From Psoroptes ovis (taxonomy: Eukaryota; Arthropoda; Arachnida; Sarcoptiformes; Psoroptidae): DNA of 64,000 nt. The stretch covers positions 62,001 to 126,000 of the forward strand of contig PQWQ01000037.1 of NCBI GenBank assembly GCA_002943765.1, read 5' to 3'. Each line of letters starts with the position of its first letter. Position 1 is the stretch's first letter. The translations under genes and the position numbers were made by a program. A model generated the notes under the pieces. It had not been told where the DNA came from. It ran no database searches and worked only from the letters and a program-made list of their open reading frames with translations. Positions 12,927 to 28,700 of the stretch are shown piece by piece.

Positions 12927-14783
12927 ATTTGATTCAAATTCAAATTCATTCAACAAATCAAAATCTGATTCATGCAATTTTTAGTGTGGATGTGGTGGTT
13001 AGCCAAATAATACGATTATTATTATTTACACATTATTTGATATTGTTATTGTTTAAAATATTGTTTGTTTGTAAAACACGCATAATAAAATCATCATCAT
13101 CAAAAGATGAAGATGAATTCAAGTTTCAAGAACAATGTTTTCCGCAATACAACTTGATATAAAAATATTATTGTTCAATCAATGGATGATTTTTGTTTAG
13201 AATATTGTTCTTGAATATACTGTGGAATCATAGAAATCCAAAGATGTAAACATACAAAAATGATAATTTGATGTCAACTCATTGTCAACAACAACACATA
13301 TAAACACACATGATTATCAATTATTAATAATTATTATTTTTTCATACAAAAAAAAAATGATCGAAGATTTTGGAGTGTAGAAACTAGTCTTTACTTGTGA
13401 ACTCAATCATCATTATTATTACTATGTATATTATATATGACAGACATGCAAAGACACTAATCAAAAAGTAAAAAAAAAATGCCACATACCTTTACCCCCC
13501 GTAGGTGGGTGGGTGGTGTGATGATGGTGTTGTCCACGCGATGTTAAAATCCATCCATCCAATTTTGCTGGGAACAATTTGCAATTTGATATGATTACAA
13601 TGAAAAATTTCTAATTTCTATCTGTTGCATAGTTTTACATTTTAGTTTTTTTTTTCTTTATTTTAAATGAAGATGATCAGTTATAGAATCTTTTAATTTG
13701 GTCAACTATGGAATGGACACGCACTGATTATAAATTATGAATAATTTGTAATTCAAATTTAAATTGAAATTTTAATTAATATATGAAACACAATTTATAT
13801 TAAAAAGTGCTTTTTTCCATTCATTCTTTTCATCTTTTTAATGTATTTTTTTTAATTTTTTTTTTCACAAATTTAAAATAACACACTAATCAAAATACTT
13901 GGTCATTTTGATTGACAATTTTTTGAAAGTCTTAGATCAACATTAAGACAATGTTTGATTTAGTAATCAATGAATGATTTATTTAAAATGAGCATCGAAA
14001 ATCAAAATGCTCAATGTTCTACTCTGAAAAAGAAATCAACTGATTAATAATGAAAATTTTTGTTTTAAACAATAGAAAATCAAACCTTTTATGAGTGATG
14101 ATGACAATGATAAACAACAATTAATGGTCAATAATCATCAACAAACTTGTTCATTTGTTTTATTGGTTAAAATCAGAGATAGTTCAAGTTCAAGTTCAAA
14201 ATTGTGAATGAAGACAATGAAGACAGTCATTGTGTTTAAAACAAAAGGAACAATGAATTCGATTTTTTTTGCGCCATTTCGAATTTGCGCCACTTTTTTT
14301 CTCATGGAATTGCTTCCATCTATCGGTCTGTGATTGAATTAAATCATGAAAAAAAAATTCATTACAAGTCAAAATCAACCTGTTAGGTGAAAATAGAAAA
14401 TTTTATTAAGACTATAAAATTTTAAAGGTTTTCAAAATTATAGCTTTCATTTATTTATTATTTAATTAATTGAATATTAATCCGAAATATTATATTAATG
14501 GATTTTGTGAAATCAAAGATTTTATGAAATATGCATTTAAAGGGGAGAGTAAATGAATGAAGAATAATAAAATGCCATTTAATGATGAATGCCAGCCACA
14601 CTAAAATAACAATTGTCAAAATGTGTATGCATATCATTATTAATTATTATAATAAAATTCATTTTCACGATTAGATAATCAATCATTTCCATACATTTTC
14701 TTAGAATTAGATTCTTAAATACATAAATGATGAATTGAAATCATAATTAAATGTTGTGAATACTAAATGTGATTACTTCGATT
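12927..14783. other. Convergent intergenic region between zfh1 and TFIIS
   Basis: This is the 3' flank of zfh1 (AATAAA at 13084) and the 3' flank of TFIIS on the other strand. It is AT-rich, with a short GGGTGGGTGG tract near 13505. No coding region, RNA gene or mobile element was recognised. Confidence 0.6.
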
Positions 14784-16040
14784 CTAACAAAATTTCCAAC
14801 GTTTTCCACATTCATTACAATAACAAAATGTTGTCATAGGTTCATCGGCACTACGTGTTTGGACCTGATTATTGAAAAAATTATAACCATTTGAAATTCA
14901 ATTTCGAACAATTTAGCACAATTAACAATAGCACATACCTGATTATAAGTACAATTATTTCTTTTACATGCTGGACATTTGATCAAATCAGTTTTTGTTC
15001 CACCTGTCAATGACATTTGAGCATCGTTAATGGCTTCTTTAGTGAATTTTTGTCTCAGCTGTTTCATTTCAGCACTGGCCATTTCCTATTTTGGGTGTTT
15101 TTTTAAAATTTTAAATTATTCAAAACAATCGAAATGCAAATGTAAAGATAGCAAACCTCAGCAGTCATAACTGCAATCTTTTCGGGCAATATATGTCCAC
15201 GAAGAACATTGAGTTTGAGATCAGGATTTTTTTTATCATTTAAATTCGAAACACGAGAACGAACACGATTTTTGTATCTAAGATTAGTATCTTTGAATTC
15301 TTTATAAATATAATCTTCGATTTGAGCGGCCAACGTTTCTGCATCATAAAATGTTTCATCTTTTTCCATTTCAGGTTCAGGTTTCAATGCATTTTCTAAT
15401 AATTCCCGGCATTTAAGACGAACCGTATTTGTAGTATTAGAAGGAAATGATGTTTGTTTCGGTAATGATGGACGTTGTTTTAAGGGACCAGCATTATTAT
15501 TATTGCTGGCATTTGTTGGAAATGAATTATTATTAGATCCATTTGAATTATTCGCCGGTGGTAATTGTGATGATGATGAGGATGAAGAAGAATTAAGTCT
15601 TGATGAGCCATCATTGTTATTATTTTTATCATTATTATTATCAGCTACAGAATCAGCTGTTGTTGTTGTAGTATTATTATCTCCATTAATACCACTGTTA
15701 TTATTGTTATTATTGCCCCCATCTTTTTCATTCAATAACTTTTTCCATGATTTTATCAATGATTTCGATAGTGAACTTATTTCATCATCTTGTATTGATT
15801 TCCTTAAGTTATTTACAATTTTACCGATATGTGTTCGTTGTATTTGATCCAATGTAATTTTGATTCGTTGTAATGCTTTCAAAATATCAACAGCTTGTGT
15901 TGCAGACTAGTAATAAATGATTATGATATGAAATTAGAATAATACAAATAACATTATCTGAAACATACCGAAGTATCTTTTCGCGAAGCAATTTTGTCCA
16001 ATTTTTTAGCCATACGCATCAATTCTTCATCATTAGCCAT
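14784..16040 (-). CDS. TfIIS: Transcription elongation factor TFIIS (S-II)
   Basis: Four exons on the minus strand, 15969-16040, 15157-15906, 14939-15085 and 14784-14864, give 349 residues, close to the usual 300-350. The start MANDEELMRMAKKLDK opens the N-terminal LW domain (SLSKSLIKSWKKLL). A long Asn/Ser-rich linker follows, then the central Pol II-binding domain (TVRLKCRELLENAL ... YKNRVRSRVSNLND) and the C-terminal zinc ribbon. The ribbon has four cysteines (CPACKRNNC and FCYCNECGKRWKFC) and the catalytic QTRSADEPMTTF loop, whose Asp-Glu pair stimulates transcript cleavage by backtracked Pol II. All splice phases are consistent. It lies head-to-tail with sprint, whose stop is 709 bp upstream of this start codon. 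The homopolymeric Asn linker is longer than in insects. Confidence 0.95.
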
Positions 16041-16749
16041 GTTTTTTTCAATTTTTAAAATTGAAAACTGATTTCGAATTCAAATTTCACTGATTATTTA
16101 TAAAATAATCGAAATATTTTCCAATATTTATGCCGGGAAAATTGAATAAAACTCTCGAATGAAACATTGAACATTGAAATATGAAAGAAAATAAAAAGAA
16201 AATAAAGAATAGCCTTAAAATGCGGCCGATCCGTACAACAGCCGAAAGGCAAAAAATGTAAATAAAAAAAATGTATAAACGAGTTTCATAGCGAGCACTC
16301 ATACACATACACACATATTACCACCAAAGAGCACATTGGTACAAAGCCAAAGTTAAAAAAACGCGAATTTCGATGGACTACTCACAAAGAACGTATGCGA
16401 AAATTTTTCGAATTTTTTGCCGCGAACTTCAATAATAATTCAAAGTAAATTGTCTGATTGTTAATTATTCATATTTTATTTTAAAAGATGAATGATGATC
16501 ATATATAAAACAAACATAATTGTGAATGAAATGTAGAAATGATTTGTGAATGAATTGAAAATTATTTCGTAACTAATTAGTTTAGTTGTTTTTTAATGAA
16601 ATGAAATGACTGATTTTCAATATTTTTTTATCCCGTTTTTTGACTAGCTAAATATATGAATAGTTTTCAATGAGAAATAAAAATGAATGAATTTGATGGA
16701 TGAGAATTTTTAAAAGTAGATCATTTGCTGCAAATAGGTTTCTGCAACG
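16041..16749. other. TFIIS upstream region / sprint 3' flank
   Basis: This 709-bp gap lies between two genes on the same strand. It should hold the TFIIS promoter and 5' leader and the sprint 3' UTR. A GC-richer patch (GCGGCCGATCC near 16220) stands out from the AT-rich background. I see no ORF or repeat of note. Confidence 0.5.
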
Positions 16750-19700
16750 TCAATTAGGACTGGTAATTGGCCAAATAAATTTAGCATCACAACGTTTATA
16801 GGCAAACATTGCCGATACACCACGTGCCATCAGTTCTGATTTAATAACCTGAGGATATTCATTGTCTAACAGTTGTATTTCTTCCAAGCCATTTTCTTTG
16901 ATACGATATAATGCATAATCTTCTGGATTGGTAATGCGAAAAGTATGTGCAATCATACGACATACTTCTTTAGTGGTCATATTATGACGAACTGGTAATG
17001 TTTTACAGGTTATGTTCGATGTAAGCTCATTCGGTATCATTATTTTCATATATGCTTGCATACTGGCTATTGATGGTAATGCTAATGGCTGTGCTTTTGC
17101 AGCCATCAATTTTACACCATCGTTACGTGCTGATGTTGAATTATTCATTTGACGTTGAAGATTTTCGGATGGTTGCGCTCGTAACATTGAAAACATTGAT
17201 TGTTCACCATTATTGACGGCAATAATATTTTCTAAAGCTCTAGAATTATCGGCTGTATACATTGTTTTCAATACTTGAATAGCACTTGAAAGAACTGTAA
17301 GGTAATAACTTCCTTCACCATTCAATATTGAAGGATGTAATAATCCTAACATGTATTCGGATTCAATTTCAGCTGAAATAACACCACAATGGACAATAAC
17401 ATAGACTAACATTGGCAATAAATCATCACCACTAAAAGCTCGATTATAAGATTTATTATAATTGAAATTATCATTTGTTTGTTTTCTATTATCATCACAT
17501 TTGCTAATTTTTTCTTTATAATTTCCATTCAAAATTGCAATACATTTCAATAAATGTTCCAATTTTTTAATCGGTGAATATGATTGTTGTAATCGCCGAA
17601 GATTTTTCTGTATCTCAGCCATTATTTTCGGTTCAATCGGTAATAATTCATTACGGATTCCTAATTCCTCTGGCAGTTTGTTTTGTGCCAATTTAATATT
17701 TGTAGATAAAATTTTAAGTGATCCAGACATTGTATGTGAACGAATAAACAATTCATACAGAAAATTTTTTAATGGTTTAATAATTAATTTTTGTAATGAT
17801 ACTTCCAATATTGAATCAATATTTAAAAATTGATTAGGCCTAAGCCGGCTTCTTTCATTTTGTACGACAGTAATAAAATCACCTTCACCATGCTTCAAAA
17901 GATAATTTTTCATACCATTCATAAATTGTCTTACATAGCCAAGAATCCTGATTATTATTAAATAAAGAGAAAATAATTAATAATTGAATTTTAATTCTTA
18001 AACTCAGTCATATTTAAATACTTACACACTTGGATTTGGATCCGTTGTTTCTTTGGTACATTCAATAAAGTTTTCAATCGATTTTGCAAACGTATTGTCT
18101 TTTCGTGATGCCAGCTCGAATACATAATTACTAATATTGTAAGCAATATTCAATTTAATACCATCATCAATGGTTGATGATAAATTCTTAACCGAAATTT
18201 GTTGCTTATTCTTAATAAGGATGTTATGATCTGTCAATGTATTTTCGCTATCATTTCTTTCTACTTTGAATGCTCGTGCATTATCAACCGATTCATCAAT
18301 TTCATCTTCAGCAACACTATCATAATCATCTTCATTTATTGCCGGTACTAAACCAAGGTGATTTTGTTCTTGATTCAATAAAAATGAATTAAAATTAATG
18401 AGATCATTGTTAAGCAGCCGTTTTGTTGTATCTGTATCATTCGAATTCATTGAACATTCTATATGATGATCGGATTGATCATGATTATGATGAAATTCAG
18501 AAATAAACAGCGATTCGACTACGTCAATATTCCATGGTTCCGAAAATTCAGTATCAACATCTGTTGCAATTGATTTTGTGGTCATATTACGTTCACGTTC
18601 ATCTTGTGTTTTGATTGGTTGCTTAGTTTGTTGACGAATATGTTGTCTTTGGCCACCAAACTGATTAATTTGATCAACAAGAGTTGTTTTCGGTACTGCC
18701 AATTCAGGAGCTTTAGCACTAATCAAATCAGCGACCGTAGTGATATCACTTTTAAGTGTCGAACCATTTGTTGTCAAGCTAGATCGCTTTAAATGTTCGA
18801 TGAACATTTTTTTAGGCATTGGCCGATGAATGCCGACAACATTTTGACCACCTGAATGCCATTGCCAAGCACTGTCTATGGTTGAAAATCCAGTATCACT
18901 GCGTTGATTAGTAGATTTGATTTGTTGATTTTGATGTTGTTGAATTAATTGATTGCGTCGTTCATTCAGAATAGTTTCTCTTATTGAATTCAATTCAGAA
19001 CCACTTACAGTGGTCGCAAAACGATTATGAAAATTTTCCAATAAACTCTCCAACGAATGACTCATAGTAAATGTTGGATTAAGTGAAGAATCAACATCTC
19101 CAGTGTTTTGACTATTGCTTGCTAATTCAGGATCTGAATGTCTTTTTGGTTGTTGATGATAAATAGCCACTAAAGCATCGATTGGATCCATATAGAAACA
19201 TGATAATGATGAATTAGCTCTTGTTATACGGCCACTTTGTGGCTGCTGATGATTAGGTATCAATAAATTTTTATTTGTATCATAAGTTTGTGTGCAAACA
19301 TCACATTTAATAGATGATGGTCCATCCGAAGATTGTAATTCGACTGTAGGATTGGAATGCTGTACAGGCAATGGTGCTGGCGATGGTGTTTGTTGATTTT
19401 TTACCTCTTCAGCAATCGATACAGGTGATGATGTTTGTTCTTCAATCATTTGATTGTAATAATTTCTGAACATTATCGATTTATTATGTACAATCTCTTC
19501 ATCGTCTAGATCATATTCATCCAGCTCCAAAATATTTGAAACAATTTTATGTGATGAAGAAAATTTTGCCATCTCAATTTCCGATTCAGTCATAGATGTT
19601 GGACTCAATAAATCTTGTAATGGTGAAGTTTTTTGCTGATTTTGAGGTTTTCGACTACGAAAACTTGATGATAGAGGCGGTGGTGGTGGTGTAGAATCAT

Positions 19701-22700
19701 TGGGTGAATTACGATTACGAGGTGGTACTGGAGGAGGCACATAATTAGGTAATCGTGGAGGTAATTTTGGAGTATTGTCGATGGTTTTTATCTTTGGAAT
19801 ATTATGAACTTCAACGAATTTCGTAGTTGTTACAACTGGATCCGAATCTTTTCTAGAATTGTTAACAATGATTGGACTTTTTGAGCTAATAGATGGATCG
19901 CATATCATGGCTGGATTTTTCGGAGGCAATGGAGGTGGCGTACATGATACTTTTTGATTGACGGAAACATTCGTAAGCATTGTCGGGGAAACTGAATCCG
20001 ATGTATTACGACGTGGACGAATCATAGGTGGCATCGGAGACATTGATGACTTGGACTGATTCGATTCACTAGAATTAGAATTATTACGATGAACAGGTTG
20101 ACGAATGCATTGTTTGGTAGGATGCGATTGTAACTCTTCTTTTTTCTGTTGATTTTGATTAATCATGGCCAATGTTTCATTGTTAAGTGAATTTTTAGGC
20201 AGTTGTTTAAGCATAGCGAATTTTGATTGCCAAAATTCTTGACCAAGTAAAGCTAATGAATTTAGTTGGCTACGACTTGAATTCAGTAAAACCGAAGGTA
20301 AAGTTAATTGAACAGGTAGCTCATCTTGACATCTCGAATAGTGAAGAACCAATAGCAGAATAGAACCGAAACAATGTTCAGAACCTTCTAAACGATAAAC
20401 TGATGTCGATTTAGGTGGCATCGTGGCTTTGGATATTTTTTCAATTAAATAATGTTCAATATGTGGACCTCGACCTTGCGGCAAACGTACGGACACTGCC
20501 ATCGTGTTCGGTTTACTCGATTGCCTTACCTGAAATTAAAATGATTAGAGTATATTTGAAAAATAGTCAAAATAAGTACTTACAATAAATACGCCGACAC
20601 TTTTTCCTTGAAGATAATGTACAACAGTCGCACGATTTATATGAGGTAAATACCAAATGGTTTGAGTTATTTTGAATCGCTGTTCATTGGAAAATTCTTT
20701 GGAGGTATCTAAATTGTTTACATTGTTTGTATCGACAGTCGTTAATGTTGTCGTATCTTCAATATCGGATTCGGCTAAATCGCTAGTACGTTCATAACTA
20801 ACATCAGCAGCAGAATCTTCAGATTCTTGTTGTATTTCTTTTAATTTATTATTTACAAATGAAGCAATATCTTCGGTTGATTGCTCATTATTCGACTGAT
20901 TTTTCATAATGGAAATGACTTGAACTATTGATTTGGTTGATGGATCAATATTTGTGACTATTGTTGATCCGGCAACTGGTCCAGGACTTGTAGATTTTGG
21001 TCCATCATCATCTTCATCATCATCATCCTCGAGCATATCATTACTTTGTTCATCATCAGCATCGACTTCATAAACAATTTCTCGGTGTTGGTCTTCATCA
21101 TCATCATCGTCTTCACAATCATCATTTTCATTATTTCTATGGTCATTATTACTTTCATTTTCTTTCGTGTCGAATAATTTATCATCGGAATGTTCATTAT
21201 CATCATTATTATCATCTTCATCAACATTACCTTCTGGCAACGACTGGTCTTCGGCCATATTTACTATGAATCGTTGATTATCATCATCATAATCATTGCC
21301 ATTAGCTTTATGATCGTCATCATTTTTGTATGACGACAACGACATTTGTTTATTGCTTTTGTGAAAAGGTTTGACCGATGATTGTGAGGATGATGATGTT
21401 TCCGTTGCTGCTGCTGCTGCCGTAGTCATCGACAATGATTCTTTATCTGTTGTCTGTGTGAAAATATTATAAAATTAGTCAACTTTGGATTTAATTTAAA
21501 ATCTAGAAATTTAATGACCAACGAACAGAGTTCATAGGTCAAATTTAAAGAAAAAAAAATGAGGACCGAAATAATTGATTATGACCAGGTGAAATTTTAC
21601 CAAGAAACAAAAACAAATGTCATCATTTGCATTCAATGAATGCATATGTTCGGATGATAATTTTTAATGTGAGAATATAATTATTATATAAAATGTAATA
21701 ACCTTGAATGGTTACAAAAGAAATTCGACTCAAAATCAAATCAAGTACTCATTTCAATGATTCATTTGTTCAAATGTTTTAAAATAATAATAAAAAAAAT
21801 ACTTTTGATTATATTTCAAATAATGCAATGATTAATGCAAAGATAATGAAATCAAATATAATTATAAGGGTTGTCCTGAAAGTTTTTGTCAATTTTCTAA
21901 TTGACAAAAACATTTGAAAATCAGCAAAAACTTTTCGGACAACCCAATGATTTAATTTTTAATTAATGCATTTTCATTAATTTCTGTTCAATTTTCATTT
22001 GTTTTATGGTTTTCAATCCACATTTAATTGATTAAATGAAATGGATGGAAGAATATGTGAAGGGAATATTTTTTTAAAATAATGTAGGATGTAAATAACT
22101 TGGAAAAAATTTAGATGAATTAATATTGTTCGGGTCAAATTTGAAATTGCGAAGAATTGATTTCAATCATATTATGAGCGCTGAAGCCTACACAAACTTC
22201 AAAATTTTATTTCTTGATTTGATGGATCGATTATAGATAAAAATGTATCAAATGATAATAACATCTATTAATTTGCTTCATATTTTTTGTGAAATAACTT
22301 AGGAAACAAACAATATTTGATTGTAATTATTAGCCAACGGATGATAATTGGCTGGCTTGTTTATTTACAATTGGTAACTTATAAATATCAAAATACACGA
22401 AACGCATCGAATACGCTTATGTGGTAATAATATACAAACTATCGATAATCTAATCTTTCGAAGTTCAACATCACAATCATGAATTTAATTATTTTAAACT
22501 TTGAATTCATTTTTGTAATTACGTAAAAACAATCATTTTAAGATTATAGTTGATTGGCTTTTGTGTGTGTGGAAGATACCTCTAATCTATCGAATTGAAA
22601 TTTTTGTGCAAATCTTGTTATCAGCCAAGACTATTGTTTTGACAAAGATCAAACACCACTTATACAGCCATCTTCATTGATAGGAAAACACCCAAATTAA

Positions 22701-25700
22701 CTATGAGAATTCTATTTTTCAAATAATTTGAATTCACAAAATTCTTGACACCACGCATTGACTGAAATGCTATCTAAGAAAACTAACATTTTTTTCGACT
22801 TAAAATTGATTAAATTTTTGCAGTTTAAATTTTTTTCTATTCGTACATTAAATATTGAAATGAATTGTTGGCCTACACACACATCAATTGTCAAAACATT
22901 GACATTGAGATAAACGTAGTGTCCATCTCAATAAAAAAAAAATATTGTGATTTATTATGGGTCTATTTATTATATGTATCAGATATGATTGGCAAAAAAA
23001 ATTTGAAAATATAATTTTTGCAAAATCATACAAGGTTTCAAGTTTTAATTTGTAGTTTTGAAATTAATTTTCGTAGTTTTCAAGTTGATTTTCGTAGTTT
23101 TGAATGCAATTTTTAAACCGTGAAATTATGAAATTCATTTTCAAAACTACGAAAATCAATTTTAAAACCCTGAATCAAAACTTGAAACCCTGTATAATTA
23201 AAAAAAATCTAAATCAATCTTAGAGTGAGTATTGACATTTATTCATTCATTTTATCAATATTTTTGATCAAATAATTTTGATGGAAAATTTCTCAATTTT
23301 AGTAATAAACTTGAGAAATTTTTGACTAAGAAACTTAGCACTAAAAAATTATATTTGTTGACACCAAAAAATGGTTAAAAAAAGGTCAATAAAAACGGTT
23401 CAAACGGAGATATTTCAAACTGATTCATGTCAATGAATCGATGATTTAACATCGAAAAAAATAATAATTTCAAAGATTTTAATTTGAAAAATATCGAAAT
23501 GAAAAGTCTAACACAAAGCATAGCAAGAGTTTTTGGGCTAAAATGGCACATGCAGATGTGCATAGCAAAATGCTTGTTGATTAGACAATTGCTTCTTCAG
23601 AAACATTTAGGCTAATGAATTTTTCAATTTCACTGAAATCCATATAGACAGGGATTGATTTCGAAGATGAACTAATACAGATGAATTGAATTTTTCATTT
23701 TGTTCATAACAATAACTTGAAATCATTGATCCATAAACAAGCTTTTGACAGGCATTTTTTTCGATGTCAAAATGAAATTGATGGAAAAACGTTCAAACTT
23801 ATTTTTGTGTGATTCTCGTAAAAATAAAATTTTGGTCTATTTGTGTACACGCATATACGAATACATTAATAAATATAAGCCATCCATATCCATTTAAGAT
23901 GACATAAAATAAATTTATGAGGCCAAAACAATGCTTAACAAAGAGCAATAAAAAATTTTTATTTGTATTAATTAACTAATTTTGTCAAAGTTTTTTGGGT
24001 CGAGAAAATTTTTGTTTCAATCTTTTGAATAGTTGGCCAAAAAAAAATCTGAAAATCACCTTGGAATTCGATTACATCGAATGAATGTCAATCATTGAGG
24101 GAATTCAATCATAATTTAAAATGATAATTGATCATAATTATCAAAATTCATCTATTTGTTACACAAACTTACAATCATTGAAACTGTAATCTGATTCTTA
24201 TTTAAAGTTGTCAAATTATCAAATGAAGAATTATTATTATTATTCATAGAATTATTGACATTATTTGAATTGATTTTAGTATTATTCATGAACGTTGTGA
24301 ATGTATGGTTATTCATTGGTATGTAATAATGGTGAAATTGATTAGTCGATTTGAATGCAGATGATGATGATAATGAATTTAATCGATTAATATTTATTGT
24401 TGCTGTTTGATCCATATTTTCATCATTATTATTTGTCATTAGTGATGCATTTGTTTTTGTTGCTGATGTTGAATCAAATAATAAAACACTTGAAGATTTT
24501 GGAATTTTTTTGTTGATTTTATTACCATTTTTATTACCACTTATATTTACACATTGTTTACTGCTATCATCATCATTATTATTACAATCGAAATTATCGT
24601 CATTCACGATAAGTATAAGCTCATTTTGACTATCATTTAAACTATTATCGATTTGATTAATATGATTATTATTATCATTACTATTATTACTCAACATCAT
24701 CATTATTTTTGATGGTGATGATTGATCATTATTATTATTATCATAATCAACGTTAAAATAATTAATTGGATTATTCAATGATAAATCATCATTATTTTTA
24801 ATATAACTCTCATCATCATTATAATTATTATTTGAAGATTTTGATTCATCATCATCATTTGAAGTAGCCGTTGTTGTCGCTGCCGCTTTTGTCGATGCTG
24901 CTAAAGCATTTTTATTCATAAATTAATATGGAAAAACAAAACATTGAATAAGCCAATCGATCATATCAAATAATTAAAAAAAAATTATTCAAATCAAACG
25001 CAATAACATCAAACAAATCATTGTCAAATGAATGAACAAAATGAAAATGGTGAAACTTTTTTTTGTGTGCAAATGGTGAATCAAAATAAATAAATTAATA
25101 AACAAGTAAATTACCAATAAACAACCAAAAATATTGAACCAACAACAAAATTAAATTAAATTTAAAAATTATCAAAATAATCATCTCATCATATAAATAC
25201 TCAAACAAAACAAATAAAACTGAATATGAAATTTTAAATTTTTTCAAAAATGGATGCATGCACAGTAAAATATGAATTGAAAATGCATAATTCAATGACA
25301 AATTTTGATCAAAGATCATGGAATAATGATAATCATAATAAATACTTACAGATGCTGCTGAACTGAATTGCTGTATTAATGAATGTATTTTGTTGCTTGT
25401 TATGATTGGTGATCGATGATTTCGATTGAACACCATCGATTGTTGATTGATTTTTTGATTTGTTTGCTGTTGCTGCTGATGATGAACGTGATTGATTGAA
25501 ATTTTTTTTCTCAAATTTTTTTCGTTGTCGCTGTTGCTGCTGCTGCTGCTTATGATTATAATCGGATTCAATGAAGAATGATGATGATGATGTGTGGCAG
25601 TAGTTGATGATATCTTGTTTTGATGATTCTGCTGGTGGATTAACATCGGATTGTTCAATGTTTCGCTGCTCTCTGCTGATTGTTGCTGCTGATGATGATT

Positions 25701-28700
25701 GGCAATTTTTGAATCGTTGTTGTTGCTGCTGTTTGTTGTCGATGCAATCGTTATATGGTTCTGGTGGTCGCAATGTACGATGTTTTTTTGGTGTTCGATT
25801 GGCGAATGGGCTCGGTGGCGAAGGTGGTGTTGATTGTTGTTGTTCAATGTTGACATTGATGATATTTTTATTGTCGTTGATGGTGTCATCGATGATTGTC
25901 GATTGCAGTTCATTGATGATGAATCGCCGTTCGGCAATGAAATCGACGTTGCAATCAATGGTGGTGTTCGTGAATTTTCTATTCGAATACGTGTCGGTTT
26001 CAATGGTGGTGATGCAATTATCAATGATTGGTGATTTTTCGTCGTTGCTAGTGGTGCTATTATTGGTGATGTATTTATTATCAAATGATGATGATTGCTG
26101 CTGTTTGATGCTCTCTGCTGTAATAATTCTGATGACATTATTTTTATTATAATTGCTTTTTCTATTATTATTATTCTTCTTCACATTCGACGATTTTTTG
26201 GGATTGTTTGCAGTGTTTGCAGCAGGATGCTCGAAAATTTCATCATCCGGTGATAGATCCTGTAATTTAAGATCTAAATCTTTAGCTACATCAGTTATGA
26301 GCTGCACAAAATAAAATGGGAAAAAAAATCGAAATCAAATTGAATTAATTAATTTTCCTTTAAATGGACAAAATTGGAAAATAAATTGTGTAATCATTAA
26401 ACAATAAGTAAAAGAATTTTCAAGTATAATCCAAACTGAAAAATCTCATTGACATTGAACATTTTGTTGATCATTAATGATAGCAATCTGGTGTCTCTCG
26501 ATTGTCTCATTATTTGAATTTGAATATGCATAAATTTCATAACTATTAGATTGTCCGAAAAGTTTTTGCCGATTATATGGTAGAAAATCATGAGAAAATC
26601 AGCAAGAACTTATCGGACAACCTAACGAAAAATTCAACTTCAATTTTTACATTAGACAAAGCAGCAGAAAAAATCATTGACAATTTTTACTGAAAAAATA
26701 GAAAATGAAATTGCGAAACGAAGTTTTTTCCTCATAGAAAACAAAAAAGATTTTTTGTATGAGAAAATCATTTGAATAAATGATGAAATCAGAAAAATCA
26801 CTTTTATAAACACACAAATATTTATGAATTAATTTCAAAGCAAAGATTATAGATATCAGTGTAAATTTTTTGAAAAATCTTACCAGATGATTAAATATTA
26901 TTATCATTTAGTTGTTGATTGGTGATTAGTGATATGAGAATCAAATATTCATTGAAACAAAAAGTAAAAATTATTCTGCACGGCACAAATCGACAGTTAA
27001 GACAAAGATAATCAAAAACAAAAACAATAATAAATAAACCACACAAACAAATAAAAATTTTATCCCAAATATTTTAATTGGGACCGAAGTAGTTATATGC
27101 CTTCATTATTTAGAACACAAATATAAAATCGAGGGAAAAAAATCGTCAAGCATTCAGATATGTCAAAATGTCTTTAAATTATGAAATCATATTGAACATA
27201 TTTTTAGTGATGACGATTATTTTGACTTAATAACAGTTATGAAAACAACTTCTTTAAGGCAAACAAACGTTGAACATGCGAATGAAAATTTTAAGAAAAA
27301 TCAAAGATCTTAAAATAATAAATGAAAACGTCTGTTCAGCGTAAAATGATTCACCGATATGAACACACACACACACATATGACTGATTAGTGTTTTTTTA
27401 GAGGGTATCAATGATTATTGGTTAGGACTTTGAATGAATAAATAAATAAATAAACATGAACAAATGATCAATATTTGAACAATCTCATACACACAACACA
27501 TATACACACAAATAGCAAATATTTGATTATTTCTGGTTGATTGTCCGTCGAAACGATTGACAATCAAGCTCGGTCGATTTGGTGTATTGTATGGAATGAT
27601 TTTATCAACAAGAGCAGTACAAATGCAAACACAATTGGCTATTGGCGAGAATCAAAGAAAAAAATTTTTCAAACCTGTTCAAAATTCATGCATGAAGTTG
27701 AACAGAACAGACACCATAGAAACAAATAAGGGCTACCGATGATAATGATGATGATGATGACAATGGTAAGTAAATGCTGCATAAAAAGAGATAGTTGAAT
27801 TGATTTCGAGTGTTTTCAAAAAACCAGAATACATTCAATATTTCAGTGTTTACTTCAGCTGTCTTTCATTTTATTGGTTTGCTGTTTGCTGCTGCATGTT
27901 TTGGGTGCTTGCCACACCAACACCATCATCAAACAGTGATTCATTTTTATTTGAAGAAATTTTTTTTCCAACACTGTGAATATATGTTTGTGTTTTTTCA
28001 TTTCTTAAAATTTCAAATCTTCTAAGACGAAACACAGCAACAGAAAACATCATCGTTACAAATCAAAAAGAGAAGAGAATCAGTCGTTTTCTCTCGAAAT
28101 GAAGAGAAATAATCAAAAAATGATCACAACATTTGACATACGATAAATATTATTGCTAGCAGTTATGCAGTGATGAATACAAAATAATTTAAGAAAAATT
28201 AAAATTAAAGACATTCAATGGTTTAAGTGAAAATTTGAATTGTGTGTATGAGTAAAATAATAAATATCAGTATGAATATGAATGAATCAATTTGTTGTAT
28301 ATAAATAAGCATAGAAATATTTTTAAAGCCACATGTTTAAACTTTGAAATGATATGTGAAGAAAATATATATGTGAATCAAAATAACATCGAATGATGAT
28401 GATACATAATGTGTTTGATAATATTAAATTTCATGCATTATTATTATCGATTTTTATCGTTACAGCAGAGTTTCAAGTTTTGATTCGTAGTTTTAAAATT
28501 GATTTTCGTAGTTTTCATAATTTTGAATGCAATTTTTAACCGTAAAGTTACAAAATTCAATTTTAAAACTACGAATTAAAACTAAACCCTGTTATTCATT
28601 GATTTTTTTATAATCAAATAAACATATATTATTAAAACACGTTTTAAAATAATACAAAAACAGCACTAAACAATAATTTAAATTGATTAATAGGGAAAAT

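Noticed and set aside
15503..15847. 114-codon plus-strand ORF
   Set aside because: Antisense of the Asn/Ser linker of TFIIS.
20997..21269. His-rich plus-strand ORF
   Set aside because: Antisense of the Asp-rich tract (GAT/GAC repeats) in sprint exon 4; no independent support.
25604..26152. 182-codon plus-strand ORF with Cys/Ser/Val runs
   Set aside because: It is the exact antisense of sprint exon 2. The runs are complements of Gln/Asn/Ser triplet repeats.
27541..27742. GC-richer stretch with two overlapping small ORFs
   Set aside because: Two frames are equally open, and neither has recognisable sequence or convincing splice sites.
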